Positions 62,927-64,000 of a stretch of DNA of 64,000 nucleotides are shown in pieces. A program made the translations under genes and the position numbers. Source of the stretch: Bacteroides intestinalis (GTDB lineage Bacteria > Bacteroidota > Bacteroidia > Bacteroidales > Bacteroidaceae); contig NZ_QRZF01000007.1 of NCBI RefSeq assembly GCF_003464595.1, forward strand, positions 62,001 to 126,000. The letters are read 5' to 3'. Every line of letters begins with the position of its first letter. Within the stretch, counting starts at the first letter, position 1. The notes beneath the pieces are model-generated. The model was given only the letters and a program-made list of their open reading frames with translations, was not told the DNA's origin and did no database searches.

Positions 62927-63391
62927 TTAAAATGATATGTTCATTACTTCAAGGTTAACCATACCCTGCGGTACTTTGATCTCGGCTACCTCACCTACCT
63001 TCTTGCCAAGCAAGCCTTGCGCAATGGGCGTGTTAACAGAAATCTTACCTTCTTTCAGGTTGGCTTCGCTTTCCGAAACGATAGTGTAGGTCATCTTCAT
63101 GCCGTTCTTCACGTTCTTCAGCTCTACCTTGTTCAATATCTGCACGGAGTCTGTTTTCAGCTTAGACTCATCAATAATCTTGGCATCTGCTATAATCGTC
63201 TTCAATTTATTGATTTTCATCTCAAGCATGCCCTGAGCCTCTTTGGCAGCATCATACTCTGCATTCTCCGACAGGTCACCTTTGTCACGTGCTTCGGCTA
63301 TTGCAGCCGAAATCTTAGGACGTTCTACCGTCTCCAATTCTTTCAGTTCGGCCATCAATTTCTTGTAGCCATCTTCTGACATATAAGCCAT
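62927..63391 (-). CDS. greA: Transcription elongation factor GreA
   Basis: A 154-aa factor that enters the polymerase secondary channel and stimulates cleavage of backtracked RNA. The N-terminal coiled coil carries ARDKGDLSENAEYDAAKEAQ, with the acidic tip D and E residues that coordinate the second Mg. The C-terminal FKBP-like domain is complete. The ATG at 63391 is preceded by AAGGAGGA at good spacing, a strong Shine-Dalgarno unusual here. An intrinsic-terminator-like hairpin lies in the leader. Confidence 0.97.
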   Translation of the reverse strand: MAYMSEDGYKKLMAELKELETVERPKISAAIAEARDKGDLSENAEYDAAKEAQGMLEMKINKLKTIIADAKIIDESKLKTDSVQILNKVELKNVKNGMKMTYTIVSESEANLKEGKISVNTPIAQGLLGKKVGEVAEIKVPQGMVNLEVMNISF

Positions 63392-63432
63392 ACTTTTTCC
63401 TCCTTTTTAGTTTCTAAATGGTATTATATAAC

Positions 63433-63466
63433 AAAAAAGAATTCCAACATGGTCAGCATGCTGGAA
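63433..63466 (-). terminator. Attenuator-like terminator in the greA leader
   Basis: On the minus strand TTCCAGCATG pairs with CATGTTGGAA (10 bp, one G-U, 5-nt loop), followed by TTCTTTTTTG. It lies between the predicted promoter (63489-63519) and the greA start, so transcripts must read through it to make GreA. Terminated RNA would be about 50 nt long. Confidence 0.7.
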
Positions 63467-63488
63467 CCCTCTTTCGATTTTTCTTTTG

Positions 63489-63519
63489 CAAAGATAGCCT
63501 TTTAAACAATGCGTGTCAA
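63489..63519 (-). promoter_or_regulatory. Promoter of greA-HIT
   Basis: Minus-strand TTG (63517-63519), 20 nt, TATCTTTG (63489-63496). It leaves a leader of about 90 nt before greA, which contains the terminator-like hairpin. Confidence 0.68.
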
Positions 63520-63574
63520 GCAAAAATTGCTGCTATGTAACATATTTAAATAAAAACTTCTAATTTATAACAAG

Positions 63575-64000
63575 TTACAGCAGTGCTTTCACAGCAGCAT
63601 CCAGGTCTTTTATGGTCTCTCCACGGGCACTCAGTTCACTATTCCGGTTAATCAGGAACAGCGAAGGAACCTCCTTAACGTTATACATGCCGGCCACATT
63701 TGAGTAAATTCCATTGGCATCTCTTACACAAATCCAGGGCAGATTGTCAGCGGTTGTTTTCCAGAAATGCTCGTCTGCATCCAGTGAGACCTGATAAATC
63801 ACCAGTCCCTGATCTTTATATTTAGTATAAAGGTCATTCAACAAGAAATTATGGGGAGCAGAAGCTGCACTCTGGTAAATAGTAAAGTCAAGCAATACGA
63901 CTTTGCCTTTCAGTTCACTCAGTTTATGAGTGTTACCTTTCATATCACGGAGAGCGATATCAATGATACCAGTTTCAGAAATCGCCTCTTCCGGCAACTC
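63575..64000 (-). CDS. Thioredoxin-fold (TlpA-like) protein, 5' end outside the window
   Basis: The C-terminal 142 codons or so of a gene that continues past the window edge. The TlpA/AhpC-type start of the fold is clear: IIDIALRDMKGNTHKLSELK then KVVLLDFTIYQS, and later VKEVPSLFLINRNSEL with the cis-proline. Where the CxxC redox motif should follow the first strand, the sequence reads YQSAASAPHNF, with no cysteine pair. It is probably a non-redox member of the Bacteroidetes lipoprotein/periplasmic thioredoxin group, many of which have an N-terminal DUF4369 domain (not visible here). Confidence 0.82.
   Translation of the reverse strand, partial: ELPEEAISETGIIDIALRDMKGNTHKLSELKGKVVLLDFTIYQSAASAPHNFLLNDLYTKYKDQGLVIYQVSLDADEHFWKTTADNLPWICVRDANGIYSNVAGMYNVKEVPSLFLINRNSELSARGETIKDLDAAVKALL

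Overview
The window reads as the chromosome of a gut-type Bacteroidales bacterium, most likely Bacteroides. The main reasons are the Bacteroidales gene order (tRNA-Thr, tRNA-Tyr, tRNA-Thr, tuf, tRNA-Trp, secE, nusG, rplKAJL, rpoBC), repeated promoters of the Bacteroides form (TTTG or TTG, about 19 nt, TAnnTTTG), few Shine-Dalgarno sequences, and Bacteroidetes-specific families such as GldK/L/M/N and PorP/SprF. A species cannot be assigned from the sequence alone.

Layout. 1-14600 (minus strand): the transcription and translation core. rpsU, a XerC/D-type recombinase and hpf run from one promoter near 14566. The tRNAs, tuf, secE, nusG, four ribosomal proteins, rpoB and rpoC run from another near 13002. 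14600-14950 is an intergenic block with an unusual 11-bp tandem repeat. 14950-24500 holds housekeeping genes: aminopeptidase P and a gamma-carbonic-anhydrase-like protein (plus); waaA and gltX (minus); a PgpH-type c-di-AMP phosphodiesterase followed by two tandem paralogous membrane proteins (plus); and a low-molecular-weight phosphatase (minus). 24580-30180: a small membrane protein translationally coupled to an ECF sigma factor, an outer-membrane barrel protein, and priA. 30260-36750: an outer-membrane barrel gene and a complete porP-gldK-gldL-gldM-gldN operon, the core of a type IX secretion machine.

36850-47870 is mixed: DUF488, a HipA-like kinase overlapping a DUF3037 gene, a RecQ-like helicase, DUF2795, a PduO-type adenosyltransferase, a methyltransferase-like protein, a secreted serine beta-lactamase-fold hydrolase, a three-hydrolase fusion esterase, and a lipoprotein. 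47920-55490 is a metal-efflux operon, czcC-czcB-czcA, running into its own response regulator and histidine kinase. 55590-57920 is a second, orphan sensor kinase with a periplasmic binding-protein domain.

57920-61130 is the clearest accessory region. It is AT-rich and lies at the 3' side of a tRNA-Leu gene. In order it holds the 3' end of an ISL3-type transposase, decayed gene ends, an intact 657-aa NERD nuclease/SF1 helicase fusion, and a fragment of a Fic-family gene. This is the best candidate for an undescribed or little-described (probably defence-related) system. The window closes with mannose-1-phosphate guanylyltransferase, greA with an attenuator-like leader, a HIT protein, and a truncated thioredoxin-fold gene.

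All calls come from reading the sequence and from family knowledge; no database search was run. Promoter and terminator calls are pattern matches, not measured sites.
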